Assembly (NCBI GenBank): GCA_944375745.1
Contig: CALWAV010000004.1
Location: 1-58,084, forward strand
Source of the DNA: an uncultured Merdimonas sp.
GTDB taxonomy: Bacteria > Bacillota > Clostridia > Lachnospirales > Lachnospiraceae
Length of the DNA stretch: 58,084 bases
Direction of reading: 5' to 3'
Shown here piece by piece: positions 45,826-54,928 of this stretch (position 1 is its first letter; each line of letters starts with the position of its first letter). The translations under genes were made by a program, and so were the position numbers. The notes below the pieces were generated by a model, which worked only from the letters and a program-made list of their open reading frames with translations, did not search any database and was not told where the DNA came from.

Positions 45826-46494
45826 ATGAAATTTGAAATTAAGGATCCCGGCAGCGCAATCACTCATTTTATCGGCATGCTGATGGCTGCGTTTGCAGCC
45901 ACGCCCCTTCTGATCCGGGCCGCCAGCAACCCTGACAAAATCCACGTGATTTCGCTGGCTGTATTTATCGTAAGCATGATTCTGCTCTATGCGGCAAGCA
46001 CCACCTACCATACCCTGAACCTTTCAGAGAGGGTAAACCGCATCCTGCGCAAAATCGATCACTGTATGATTTTCGTGCTGATCGCGGGCACCTACACCCC
46101 CATCTGCCTGATCGTTCTGGGCGGACGTACCGGCTATACACTCTGTGCCCTTGTGTGGGCCGTGGCCTTGGCGGGCATCTTCCTGAAAATTTTCTGGATC
46201 AACTGTCCGAAATGGTTTTCTTCCATATTATATATCGCCATGGGCTGGCTCTGCGTGCTGGCCTTCACCCAGCTTCTGAATGCCCTCTCACCGGCGGCAT
46301 TCGGCTGGCTGCTGGCAGGCGGGCTCATCTATACGGCAGGCGGCATCATTTACGCGCTGAAGCTTCCGATCTTCAACGCCCGGCACAAGAAATTCGGCTC
46401 CCATGAAATCTTTCACCTGTTTGTCATGGCCGGAAGCATCTGCCACTTCATTGTAATGTATGTATTTGTGGCTTCCATGCCTCTGCCCTTCTGA
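45826..46494 (+). CDS. hemolysin III family membrane protein
   Basis: 222 residues from ATG 45826, after aaaggagatgtggtt. Seven membrane segments and the PAQR-type motifs STTYHTLN, IDHCMIFVLIAGTYTP and GSHEIFHLFVMAGSICHF, which carry a conserved zinc-site His set. Family members in bacteria have no settled function; toxin activity should not be assumed. A hairpin (46532-46574) follows. Confidence 0.88.
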   Translation: MKFEIKDPGSAITHFIGMLMAAFAATPLLIRAASNPDKIHVISLAVFIVSMILLYAASTTYHTLNLSERVNRILRKIDHCMIFVLIAGTYTPICLIVLGGRTGYTLCALVWAVALAGIFLKIFWINCPKWFSSILYIAMGWLCVLAFTQLLNALSPAAFGWLLAGGLIYTAGGIIYALKLPIFNARHKKFGSHEIFHLFVMAGSICHFIVMYVFVASMPLPF

Positions 46495-46531
46495 GAACTT
46501 TAAAAGCGAGATTCCCGCTGAGCCTTTACAG

Positions 46532-46574
46532 AAAAAATTCCTCCGCTTATAATAGACAGCGGAGGGATTTTTTT
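46532..46574. terminator. hairpin containing the GIY-YIG ribosome site
   Basis: aaaaaattcctccgct pairs with agcggagggattttttt (one G-U) across a 9-nt loop; the tail is a T-run. It looks like a terminator of the hemolysin III gene, but its right arm carries the ggaggg ribosome site, and the T-run ends at the ATG of the next gene (46575). Confidence 0.8.
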
Positions 46575-46832
46575 ATGAATTACACCTACATACTCCGGTG
46601 CGGAGACGGCTCTCTCTATACCGGCTGGACCAATAACCTGGAAAAGCGCCTGGAAGACCACAACCTGGGCCGGGGCGCCAAGTATACCCGCGCCCATCTT
46701 CCGGTCGTGCTGGTTTACTATGAGTCCTTTCCCACAAAGGAAGAAGCCATGAAGCGGGAGGCCGCCATCAAAAGATTAAGCCGTCCCCAGAAGGAACGGC
46801 TTATTTCATCCTTTACTGAAGCAGATCCATAG
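46575..46832 (+). CDS. GIY-YIG nuclease-superfamily protein (UPF0213/YhbQ)
   Basis: 85 residues, a complete GIY-YIG domain with YTYILRCGDGSLYTGWTNNLEKRLEDHN and TRAHLPVVLVYYE, ending SRPQKERLI. These stand-alone proteins are thought to bind or cut structured DNA; the exact role is unsettled. The start ATG sits at the foot of a terminator-type hairpin. Its end overlaps the convergent spoIIQ end by 20 bp. Confidence 0.9.
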   Translation: MNYTYILRCGDGSLYTGWTNNLEKRLEDHNLGRGAKYTRAHLPVVLVYYESFPTKEEAMKREAAIKRLSRPQKERLISSFTEADP

Positions 46833-47709
46833 GATCGATGGGCTCTCCATCCTTTGTCACCTGAAAATAGAGATTGCAGCCTTCCTTTGTATAGAAACGG
46901 GTAGGCTCGCTGATATATCCCACAGTCTCCCCTGCCTTCAGGTAATCTCCTTCCTGGACAGGCAGCTCTTTCAGCTGTCCATAAATGATCTCATATCCGT
47001 CTCCGATATCCATGGTGACTGTCATTCCCGCCTCTTCCAGGGTCTCAATCTTCGTAACACGGCCTGCTGCCGCGCTCATTACATTCTCATCCAGTGTTCC
47101 CTGAATAATCACTGCCGGATTATATTTATACTGATCCAGCGTGGTAAAATAAACAGTCTTGTCCATACTGTAATCCATAATCACATTGCCGGCCACGGGC
47201 CAGAGCAGATGATCGGTCTCAGCGGAAAAGGAGAGCTGGGGCTCCTCAGACACCGCGCCGGAAGAAGAGGCCTCCTGGGTATCATCCAGGATGACTGTCT
47301 CGCCGGTTCCCGCCGGATCCGGATCGGTCTGGGCAAATTCACTTTCCAGCTCTGCTCCATCCGCGGCCGCCGTGCCGGCCGTATCTTGTCCGCTTCCTGT
47401 GTTCTCCGCGTCTGCCAGGGCTTCGCCTTCCTTATCTCTGGAGGCAGAGCCGGAAGCCGCTTCCTGCCGCTCTTCCTCTGCTTTCTCTTCCGCTTCCCGG
47501 TTTTTTGCCTCTGCCTCCGCCTGCCGGCGCGCCTCTGCCTCTTCTTCCGCTTCAGCCACCTGCTGCTCCAGCTCCTTCTGTTTCTGATCTGACTGGCCCA
47601 CAGCGTACATCCCAATCATGGTCACTACCGCGAGAAGACACAGACTGAAGGCCACCGTGACGGTCCTTCCTCCGGAAAAGCCGCCCTTTTTCTTTCTTTT
47701 TACTGTCAT
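46813..47709 (-). CDS. spoIIQ: stage II sporulation protein Q, degenerate LytM (M23) domain
   Basis: About 298 residues from ATG 47709 (MTVKRKKKGGFSGGRTVTVAF) after gaggtgaagctt. One membrane segment (about 16-36) is followed by a long Glu/Ala-rich coiled linker and a C-terminal M23 domain from about 180. The metal ligands of active M23 enzymes are missing: the expected HxxxD region reads MDYSMDKT, YxHL reads YGQL, and the last His is YFQV. This matches SpoIIQ, which builds the SpoIIIAH-SpoIIQ channel around the forespore rather than cleaving. spoIID is 100 bp upstream on the same strand. Confidence 0.88.
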   Translation of the reverse strand: MTVKRKKKGGFSGGRTVTVAFSLCLLAVVTMIGMYAVGQSDQKQKELEQQVAEAEEEAEARRQAEAEAKNREAEEKAEEERQEAASGSASRDKEGEALADAENTGSGQDTAGTAAADGAELESEFAQTDPDPAGTGETVILDDTQEASSSGAVSEEPQLSFSAETDHLLWPVAGNVIMDYSMDKTVYFTTLDQYKYNPAVIIQGTLDENVMSAAAGRVTKIETLEEAGMTVTMDIGDGYEIIYGQLKELPVQEGDYLKAGETVGYISEPTRFYTKEGCNLYFQVTKDGEPIDPMDLLQ

Positions 47710-47808
47710 AAGCTTCACCTCTATACTGTTTCCACACATTTTTCTGTGCTGCCGTCACTGCCCTGCCTGTCCGAACAGTTACCTGCCGCTATCTGTAGGA
47801 TAGCCAGT

Positions 47809-48678
47809 TTAGAAGAAGCTTATACACTCCAGGCCTTTATAAAAATATTGCAGAATTTCCTGAAACTGCATGCCGGAAAGGGCCTGAAGATTGGCCTGAT
47901 ACATGCTTAAGCCCAGACCGTGGCCCAGTCCTTTTGTGGTGACGCGGACGCCTTCCTCCGTCTCTTCTGCCGTGAAACAGCTGGAACCCAGACCATACCG
48001 GCTGCGGAACTCTTCCCCTCCCCAGACTTCTTCTCCCAGACGGACCTCCGTCACATAGCCCGCCGCGTCCCGGGACAGAATCTCCGGAACTTCTGAGAGA
48101 TCAAGGGTCACGATTTTCAGATAATCGGCCGACTGCAGATCCCCGGAGCAGTCCACGGACTCCAGGTAGGCATACCCCCCTCCAAGCAGGCTGCCATCCC
48201 TGGTCTTCCCTGCGCTGACCGCATGATAGGGCAGATCCACAGGCGCCCCGTTTTCCGTCAGCACCAGCCCCGCCGTGTCTTCCGCGGCTGAGGCGCATTT
48301 CTCCCCATAACGTTCCAGACTGTCGTAGCCCCAGAGCTTCAACTGTTCCTCCGGGGTATAGTGGGAGAATCCCAGCGCGTCCAGATCCTTTTCCTGGAGA
48401 GCCGCGGCGGCCTCCTCCATTGTTTCACTTCCATAAAATTCCATGGCTTCCCTCAGGAGATTGGTCCGGATAACCACTGCCTGCGCCTTCAGCGCTTCCT
48501 CTTCATAGTTTACGGGCATCTGGGCCGGCAGAATCTCCGCCACCAGATCCTCCAGGTCCATTTCCCGGATCGTTTCCCCTGTTCCGGTCATACTTCCGGT
48601 CCGGAACACAGCCGCCACATAGGGAAGCAGAATTAATATAATCAGAACTGAAATACCTGTCTTTATTTTTTCCTTCAT
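47809..48678 (-). CDS. spoIID: stage II sporulation protein D
   Basis: 289 residues. An N-terminal membrane anchor (about 7-27) precedes the SpoIID/LytB domain with PAQMPVNYEEEALKAQAVVIRTNLL and the terminal TKGLGHGLGLSMYQANLQALSGMQFQEILQYFYKG, a family signature. SpoIID is a lytic transglycosylase that thins septal peptidoglycan for engulfment. spoIIQ follows on the same strand. Confidence 0.93.
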   Translation of the reverse strand: MKEKIKTGISVLIILILLPYVAAVFRTGSMTGTGETIREMDLEDLVAEILPAQMPVNYEEEALKAQAVVIRTNLLREAMEFYGSETMEEAAAALQEKDLDALGFSHYTPEEQLKLWGYDSLERYGEKCASAAEDTAGLVLTENGAPVDLPYHAVSAGKTRDGSLLGGGYAYLESVDCSGDLQSADYLKIVTLDLSEVPEILSRDAAGYVTEVRLGEEVWGGEEFRSRYGLGSSCFTAEETEEGVRVTTKGLGHGLGLSMYQANLQALSGMQFQEILQYFYKGLECISFF

Positions 48679-48761
48679 TCTACAATCTATGAGCGCAAAA
48701 AAAGAGATAGACGTATGAATTTACGCCTATCTCTCTGTTTTCTGTCTGTATCAAAGACGGA

Positions 48762-51245
48762 TTATTTCTTCTCGGACGCCTCTTCCGGCAGAGTCACGGT
48801 CATCTTATCCAGATGCCAGATATCATCCACATACTCCTGAATGGTGCGGTCAGAAGAGAACTTGCCGCTGCAGGCTGTATTCCAGATAGCCTTCTTTGCC
48901 CAGCCCTTCTCATCTCTGTAGGCTGCCTCCACGCGCTCATGAGCCTCTGCGTAAGAGCGGAAATCCTTCAGAATGAAGTAGGTGTCAGCCCGGTCACTGC
49001 TGTTTGTATTCAGCAGAGAATCGTAGATGTCACGGAACATCTCCGGATCCTGGGGTGAATAGTAGCCGTTGATCAGCTGCATCAGCACGTGGCGGATATC
49101 CTGGTCACTGTTGAAGATATCCATGGGATTGTAGCCGCCGTTCTGCTCGTAGTTGATAACTTCATCAGAGCTCAGGCCGAAGATAAACGCATTCTCCTCG
49201 CCCATCTCCTCTACCATTTCCACGGTAGCTCCGTCCATGGTTCCGATGGTCAGCGCTCCATTCAGCATGAACTTCATGTTTCCGGTACCGGAAGCCTCCT
49301 TGCTGGCTGTGGAAATCTGCTCGGACACATCAGCCGCGGCGAAGATCAGCTCAGCGTTGGATACGCGGTAATCCTCGATGAAGACCACCTTCAGCTTGCC
49401 CTTGATGGAAGCATCGTTATTGATCACATCAGCCACAGAGTTGATCAGCTTGATGGTCAGCTTCGCTCTGCGGTATCCGGCTGCCGCCTTGGCTCCGAAA
49501 ATGAAGGTTCTCGGATAGAAAGGCATATCCGGATGCTCTTTGATCTTATTGTACAGATACATCACATGCAGAATATTCAGAAGCTGGCGCTTGTATTCAT
49601 GGAGACGCTTCACCTGCACATCGAAGATAGAGCGGGGATCCACTGTGATTCCATTGTGCTCCTGAATGTATTTTGCCAGACGCACCTTATTCTGATATTT
49701 GATATTCATAAACTCCTGCTGAGCCTTCGCGTCATCGGCGTAGATCTTCAGCTTGGAGATCTGGGACAGATCTGTGATCCACTCGTCCCCGATATGGGCT
49801 GTCACCCAGTCAGCCAGCAGCGGATTTCCATGAAGCAGGAAACGGCGCTGGGTGATGCCGTTTGTCTTGTTGTTGAACTTCTCAGGCATCATCTGATAGA
49901 AATCCTTCAGCTCCTGATGCTTCAGAATCTCTGTATGGAGTCTTGCCACGCCGTTTACAGAGAAGCCGGCTACAATAGCCAGATGAGCCATCTTCACCTG
50001 TCCGTCATAGATGATGGCCATCTTGCGGATCTTCTCCTGGTCGCCCGGATACTTCTTCTGAATCTCGATCACGAAGCGGCGGTTGATCTCCTCAATAATC
50101 TGATAAATACGGGGAAGCAGACGGGAGAACAGCTCGATGGGCCATTTCTCCAGAGCCTCTGCCATAATCGTATGGTTCGTGTAAGCGCAGGTCTTTGTGG
50201 TAACCTCCCAGGCTTCATCCCACTCCAGGCCTTCCTCATCGATGAGGATACGCATCAGCTCTGCCACCGCCACGGTCGGGTGGGTGTCGTTCAGCTGGAA
50301 GACAGCCTTCTCGTAGAACTTGCGGATATCGCTGTGGTTTTTCTTATAGCGCTCAATGGCAGCCTGCACGCTGGCGGAAATGAAGAAGTACTGCTGCTTT
50401 AAGCGCAGCTCCTTGCCTGCCATATGGTTGTCATTGGGGTAGAGTACGTCTACCAGCAGCTTGGCCAGGTTCTCTTCCTCCACTGCCTTCTCATAATCAC
50501 CCTTGTCGAAGGCGTCCAGACGGAAGGTATTCATAGCCTCTGCGTCCCAGATACGCAAGGTATCCACCACATTGTTTCCATAGCCTACGATGGGCAGGTC
50601 ATAGGGAATCGCGCGGACACTCTGATATCCCTTCTGTACGAAATGAGTCTTGCCCTTCTCATCCACTTCCACATCCACGTAGCCGCCGAATTTTACGATC
50701 TTCGCGTATTCTGAACGGCGCAGCTCAAAGGGATTGCCGTCTTTGAGCCAGTCATCGGGAATCTCCATCTGATAGCCGTCCTCGATTTTCTGCTTGAACA
50801 TACCATAGTGGTAGCGGATTCCGCAGCCGTAGGCGGCGTATCCCAGAGTCGCCAGAGAATCCAGAAAACAGGCTGCCAGTCTTCCCAGGCCTCCGTTTCC
50901 AAGAGCAGCGTCCGGCTCCTGATCCTCGATCAGGTTCAGGTCGCAGCCCAGCTCTTCCAGAGCTTCCTTTACTTCATCATAATAGGTCAGATTGATCAGG
51001 TTGTTTCCCAGCGCGCGGCCCATCAGGAATTCCATGGACATATAGTACACAATCTTCGGATCCTGCTTCTTCATCTGCTCCTGGGTGGCCAGCCATGCGT
51101 CAATAATCGCATCCTTGGTCGCCAGAGCCACCGCATTGAAGATATGGCGCGGCGGCGCTTCTTCAATGTTCTGTCTGTACAGTGTCTTTACATTGTAAAC
51201 CACACTTCTCTTAAAGAGCTCCTTATCAAAAGGCCTCTTACTCAT
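48762..51245 (-). CDS. glgP: glycogen/starch phosphorylase
   Basis: 827 residues from ATG 51245 (MSKRPFDKELFKRSVVYNV), after gaggaggaaaccaat; an in-frame ATG eight codons upstream has no site. The pyridoxal-phosphate motif EASGTGNMKFMLNGALTIGTMDGA is near 660, and the N-terminal MEFLMGRALGNNLINL is typical. It releases glucose-1-phosphate from alpha-1,4 glucans, which the phosphoglucomutase at 11468 can use. Length fits the bacterial enzyme. Confidence 0.97.
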   Translation of the reverse strand: MSKRPFDKELFKRSVVYNVKTLYRQNIEEAPPRHIFNAVALATKDAIIDAWLATQEQMKKQDPKIVYYMSMEFLMGRALGNNLINLTYYDEVKEALEELGCDLNLIEDQEPDAALGNGGLGRLAACFLDSLATLGYAAYGCGIRYHYGMFKQKIEDGYQMEIPDDWLKDGNPFELRRSEYAKIVKFGGYVDVEVDEKGKTHFVQKGYQSVRAIPYDLPIVGYGNNVVDTLRIWDAEAMNTFRLDAFDKGDYEKAVEEENLAKLLVDVLYPNDNHMAGKELRLKQQYFFISASVQAAIERYKKNHSDIRKFYEKAVFQLNDTHPTVAVAELMRILIDEEGLEWDEAWEVTTKTCAYTNHTIMAEALEKWPIELFSRLLPRIYQIIEEINRRFVIEIQKKYPGDQEKIRKMAIIYDGQVKMAHLAIVAGFSVNGVARLHTEILKHQELKDFYQMMPEKFNNKTNGITQRRFLLHGNPLLADWVTAHIGDEWITDLSQISKLKIYADDAKAQQEFMNIKYQNKVRLAKYIQEHNGITVDPRSIFDVQVKRLHEYKRQLLNILHVMYLYNKIKEHPDMPFYPRTFIFGAKAAAGYRRAKLTIKLINSVADVINNDASIKGKLKVVFIEDYRVSNAELIFAAADVSEQISTASKEASGTGNMKFMLNGALTIGTMDGATVEMVEEMGEENAFIFGLSSDEVINYEQNGGYNPMDIFNSDQDIRHVLMQLINGYYSPQDPEMFRDIYDSLLNTNSSDRADTYFILKDFRSYAEAHERVEAAYRDEKGWAKKAIWNTACSGKFSSDRTIQEYVDDIWHLDKMTVTLPEEASEKK

Positions 51246-51292
51246 ATTGGTTTCCTCCTCGTCTGCCATTTTGCGTGTAAGGCGCGGGCGCG

Positions 51293-54200
51293 TCAGGAAA
51301 CGCGCTCCACACCCAGGGTCACTTCTTCCCCGTTGATATTCCAGTCTTTCACGTAGCCGGTTGTCTCTCCTGTCTTTACCTGGAGAGCCAGGACTTCCGA
51401 CTGAATCTCGTCTTTATGATCTTCAAGAATCTTTTCGATCTTTTCATTGCCTCTGCAGGAAAGAATGATCTTGTCGGTAACCTGGAAATCTGCCTCTTTC
51501 CGCATAGTCTGTACTTTGCTGATGATCTCACGGACAAAGCCTTCCTCGATCAGCTCCGGTGTCAGCTTTGTATCCAGAACAACGGTGATCTCATTGTCTC
51601 CGTCGGATACATAGCCTTCTGTCTGAGCCACGTCGATCAGCAGATCCTCCTCTGATAATACCACAGTAGTGCCGTTTACGTCAAATGTAAGGTTTCCATT
51701 ATTTTTCAGTTCCGCGTAAGCGCTGTTTCCATCCACGGAGGAAAGGTGCTCACGGATGCCGTTCAGGAATTTTCCGTACTTGGGTCCCACGGTCTTCAGC
51801 TGCGGCTTGAAGCTGTAGCTTGTGAAGGCCCGTACATCGTCTGTAAATTCCACGCTCTTCACATTCAGCTCATCCCGGATGATATCCCGGTAATACTCCG
51901 CAAGCTCATAGGGAGCCTTCACATACATTTTGGCAATGGGCTGGCGGTTCTTGATATTGGCGGCGTTTCTGCAGGCACGGCCGGTTACCACGATGCGCAA
52001 AACCTCATCCATATTCTTTTCCAGTTCCGGATCGATCCATTCCTTCTTTACCTCCGGGAAATCACAGAGATGGATGCTCTCCGGAGCGTCCTTGTCGATA
52101 CTGCGCACCAGATTCTGATAGATGCTCTCTGTCATGAAGGGAATCATGGGAGCCGCTGCCTTGCTGATGGTCACAAGAGAGGTATACAGGGTCATATATG
52201 CATTAATCTTGTCCTGCTCCATTCCCTTGGCCCAGAAACGCTCACGGCTGCGGCGCACATACCAGTTGCTCATGTCGTCCACGAACTCCTGCAGGGCTCT
52301 CGCCGCTTCCGGAATCTTGTAGTTCTCCAGATCGCTGTCCACCTCGCTTACCACTGTATTCAGCTTGGAGAGCAGCCATTTATCCATCACGCTTAAAGTA
52401 TCGTATTTCAGCTCATACTTGGTGGCGTCAAAATTGTCAATGTTCGCGTACAGCACAAAGAATGCATAGGTATTCCACAGGGTTCCCATGAACTTGCGCT
52501 GTCCCTCTGTCACGGCCTTGCCGTGGAAACGGTTGGGCAGCCAGGGTGCGCTGTTGATATAGAAATACCAGCGGATGGCGTCCGCGCCGTAGGTATCCAG
52601 GGCCTCAAAGGGATCCACCGCGTTGCCCTTGGACTTGCTCATCTTCTGTCCGTTCTCATCCTGCACATGACCCAGAACGATGACATTCTCATAGGCAGCC
52701 TTGTTGAAGAGAAGAGTGGACTCGGCAATCAGAGAATAGAACCATCCTCTTGTCTGGTCTACCGCCTCGGAAATGAACTGAGCCGGGAACTGCTGCTCGA
52801 ACAGGTCCTGATTCTCAAAGGGATAATGATGCTGGGCAAAGGGCATGGCTCCGGAATCAAACCAGCAGTCGATAACCTCCGGCACACGGCGCATCTCTCC
52901 GCCGCACTCGGGACACTTCATCGTAATCTCATCAATGTAGGGACGGTGAAGCTCCACGGTCTTCGCCTTCTCATTTCCGCTCATCTCGAAGAGCTCCTGG
53001 CGGCTTCCGATGGAATGCTGATGTCCGCAGTCCTTACACTCCCAGATATTTAAAGGAGTTCCCCAGTAACGGTTCCGGCTGATGCCCCAGTCCTGGATAT
53101 TCTCCAGCCAGTCTCCGAAACGTCCTTTTCCGATGCTCTCCGGAATCCAGTTTACGGTGTTGTTGTTCCGGATCAGATCGTCCTTTACCGCTGTCATCCG
53201 GATGAACCAGGATTCCCGCGCATAGTAGATCAGCGGTGTGTCACAGCGCCAGCAGAAAGGATAGTCATGCTCAAATTTCGGAGCGGAGAACAGTTTTCCT
53301 TCCTTATCCAGATCCTTTAAGATCTCCGGGTCTGCCTTCTTCACAAAGAGGCCCGCGTAGGGAGTCTCCTCGGTCATATCACCCTTGCCGTCCACAAACT
53401 GTACAAAGGGCAGATCATAATTTCTTCCGATGCGGGCATCGTCCTCACCGAAGGCAGGAGCGATATGAACGATTCCGGTACCATCGGACATGGATACGTA
53501 ATTGTCGCAGGTCACAAAATGGCCTTTCTTGCGCTGCTTCTCGGCAGCTTCGCCCGCGCAGGCAAACAGAGGCTCATATTCCTTATACTCCAGATCCTTG
53601 CCCACATATTTCTCCAGGATCTCATAAGCCGGCTTTCCTTCCTCAGCCAAAGGGCCGAGAACCTTGTCAAGCAGAGCTTCTGCCATATAATACACATAAC
53701 CGTCAGCGGCTTTTACCTTCACATAGGTATCAGAAGGATTCACGCAGAGGGCCACGTTGGAAGGCAGGGTCCAGGGGGTGGTGGTCCATGCCAGGAAGTA
53801 AGCGTCCTCGCCCTTTACCTTAAACCGTACCACGGCAGATCTCTCTTTGACCGCCTTGTAGCCCTGAGCTACCTCATGGCTGGAAAGCGGCGTTCCGCAG
53901 CGGGGGCAGTAGGGCACGATCTTGAAGCCCTTGTAAAGCAGGCCTTTTTTCCAGATCTCCTTCAGCGCCCACCACTCAGACTCAATATAATCATCATGGT
54001 AAGTGACATAGGGATGATCCATGTCTGCCCAGAATCCCACAGTGTTGGAGAAATCCTCCCACATGCCTTTATACTTCCAGACGCTTTCCTTACATTTTTT
54101 AATGAAAGGATCGAGACCATACTCCTCGATCTGCTCCTTGCCGTCCAGGCCCAGCTCCTTCTCCACTTCCAGCTCCACCGGAAGTCCGTGGGTATCCCAG

Positions 54201-54451
54201 CCGGCTTTTCTCGGCACATAGTAACCCTTCATGGTCCGGTAACGAGGAATCATATCCTTGATGACACGGGTCAGCACATGGCCGATATGGGGCTTGCCAT
54301 TGGCCGTAGGCGGTCCGTCATAGAAGGTATAGGTAGGGCCTTCCTTGCGGTGTTCCATACTTTTCTCGAAAATGTAGTTTTCTTTCCAGAACTTTTCCAC
54401 GCTTTTTTCGCGTTCTACGAAATTCAGATTTGGTGATACTTTTTCGTACAT
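51293..54451 (-). CDS. ileS: isoleucyl-tRNA synthetase, long type
   Basis: 1052 residues from ATG 54451 (MYEKVSPNLNFVEREKSVEKFW), after aaaaggaggctcat. Class I signatures: HIGH at 55-58, KMSKSKGNAVDPFEA in the middle, the editing domain (TTTPWTLPSNVALCV) and zinc-type cysteines. The C-terminal extension and length are those of the mupirocin-insensitive, eukaryote-like IleS (type 2) rather than the short bacterial form; that subgroup assignment is inference from sequence style. An Ile T-box controls it. Confidence 0.96.
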   Translation of the reverse strand: MYEKVSPNLNFVEREKSVEKFWKENYIFEKSMEHRKEGPTYTFYDGPPTANGKPHIGHVLTRVIKDMIPRYRTMKGYYVPRKAGWDTHGLPVELEVEKELGLDGKEQIEEYGLDPFIKKCKESVWKYKGMWEDFSNTVGFWADMDHPYVTYHDDYIESEWWALKEIWKKGLLYKGFKIVPYCPRCGTPLSSHEVAQGYKAVKERSAVVRFKVKGEDAYFLAWTTTPWTLPSNVALCVNPSDTYVKVKAADGYVYYMAEALLDKVLGPLAEEGKPAYEILEKYVGKDLEYKEYEPLFACAGEAAEKQRKKGHFVTCDNYVSMSDGTGIVHIAPAFGEDDARIGRNYDLPFVQFVDGKGDMTEETPYAGLFVKKADPEILKDLDKEGKLFSAPKFEHDYPFCWRCDTPLIYYARESWFIRMTAVKDDLIRNNNTVNWIPESIGKGRFGDWLENIQDWGISRNRYWGTPLNIWECKDCGHQHSIGSRQELFEMSGNEKAKTVELHRPYIDEITMKCPECGGEMRRVPEVIDCWFDSGAMPFAQHHYPFENQDLFEQQFPAQFISEAVDQTRGWFYSLIAESTLLFNKAAYENVIVLGHVQDENGQKMSKSKGNAVDPFEALDTYGADAIRWYFYINSAPWLPNRFHGKAVTEGQRKFMGTLWNTYAFFVLYANIDNFDATKYELKYDTLSVMDKWLLSKLNTVVSEVDSDLENYKIPEAARALQEFVDDMSNWYVRRSRERFWAKGMEQDKINAYMTLYTSLVTISKAAAPMIPFMTESIYQNLVRSIDKDAPESIHLCDFPEVKKEWIDPELEKNMDEVLRIVVTGRACRNAANIKNRQPIAKMYVKAPYELAEYYRDIIRDELNVKSVEFTDDVRAFTSYSFKPQLKTVGPKYGKFLNGIREHLSSVDGNSAYAELKNNGNLTFDVNGTTVVLSEEDLLIDVAQTEGYVSDGDNEITVVLDTKLTPELIEEGFVREIISKVQTMRKEADFQVTDKIILSCRGNEKIEKILEDHKDEIQSEVLALQVKTGETTGYVKDWNINGEEVTLGVERVS

Positions 54452-54474
54452 ATGAGCCTCCTTTTTCATAAATA

Positions 54475-54750
54475 AAAAACGGCCCCGTCCTGTAACAGGA
54501 CGGAAGCCTCAGACTTTCGTTATACCACCTAATTACAGCATGCCAGCACATGCGTCTCCCTGTAACGGTGGAAATCCGTCGGTACCTATGAAGCCGCTCC
54601 GTATCCGGCACAGCTCCCTTCAGCCCGAAGCTCGGAAGTGATTTTCGAAAAGCCTTACTCGCACCGGGCTTCCACCGTCCCCGGCTCTCTGTGCCTTTCG
54701 GCGCTTCTCTACTCTCTTCGTCTTCGCCTTTTCTTGTCTTTTTCTGTCTG
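54475..54750 (-). promoter_or_regulatory. isoleucine T-box leader with terminator
   Basis: Read on the minus strand the leader has the Stem I start agagagccggggacggtgg, the specifier ATC (Ile) at 54642-54640 in cgaaaATCacttcc, the T-box aggtggtataacg at about 54530-54517, and a terminator with an 8-bp stem (54485-54492 with 54496-54503) followed by a six-T run. Uncharged tRNA-Ile should prevent termination and raise ileS expression. Confidence 0.92.
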
Positions 54751-54762
54751 CCAAACGTCCCT

Positions 54763-54792
54763 AGTATACCCCGTTTTTGCTGTATTTGTCAA
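54763..54792 (-). promoter_or_regulatory. ileS promoter
   Basis: TTGACA (54792-54787), an 18-bp spacer and TATACT (54768-54763) stand just upstream of the T-box leader. Confidence 0.75.
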
Positions 54793-54928
54793 CCTTCCGC
54801 ATACTTTTTTCTTAAGGAAATGTGAACTTTTCTTTTTTGCCCTTGCGCGTAAAAAAGAAATGGCATATACTTGGTTTGATAAATATTACAAATATATTTC
54901 ATTTTCGTTTCCAAAGGAGTTCATTCAA

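Noticed and set aside
46813-47709. Active M23 endopeptidase
   Set aside because: All expected metal ligands are replaced (YGQL, YFQV), which fits the non-catalytic SpoIIQ role.
49089-50402. Plus-strand frame of about 437 codons opposite glgP
   Set aside because: Antisense shadow of glycogen phosphorylase, which is complete.
54318-54611. Small gene over the ileS leader on the minus strand
   Set aside because: The frame overlaps the T-box structures and ileS start and is explained by the leader RNA.
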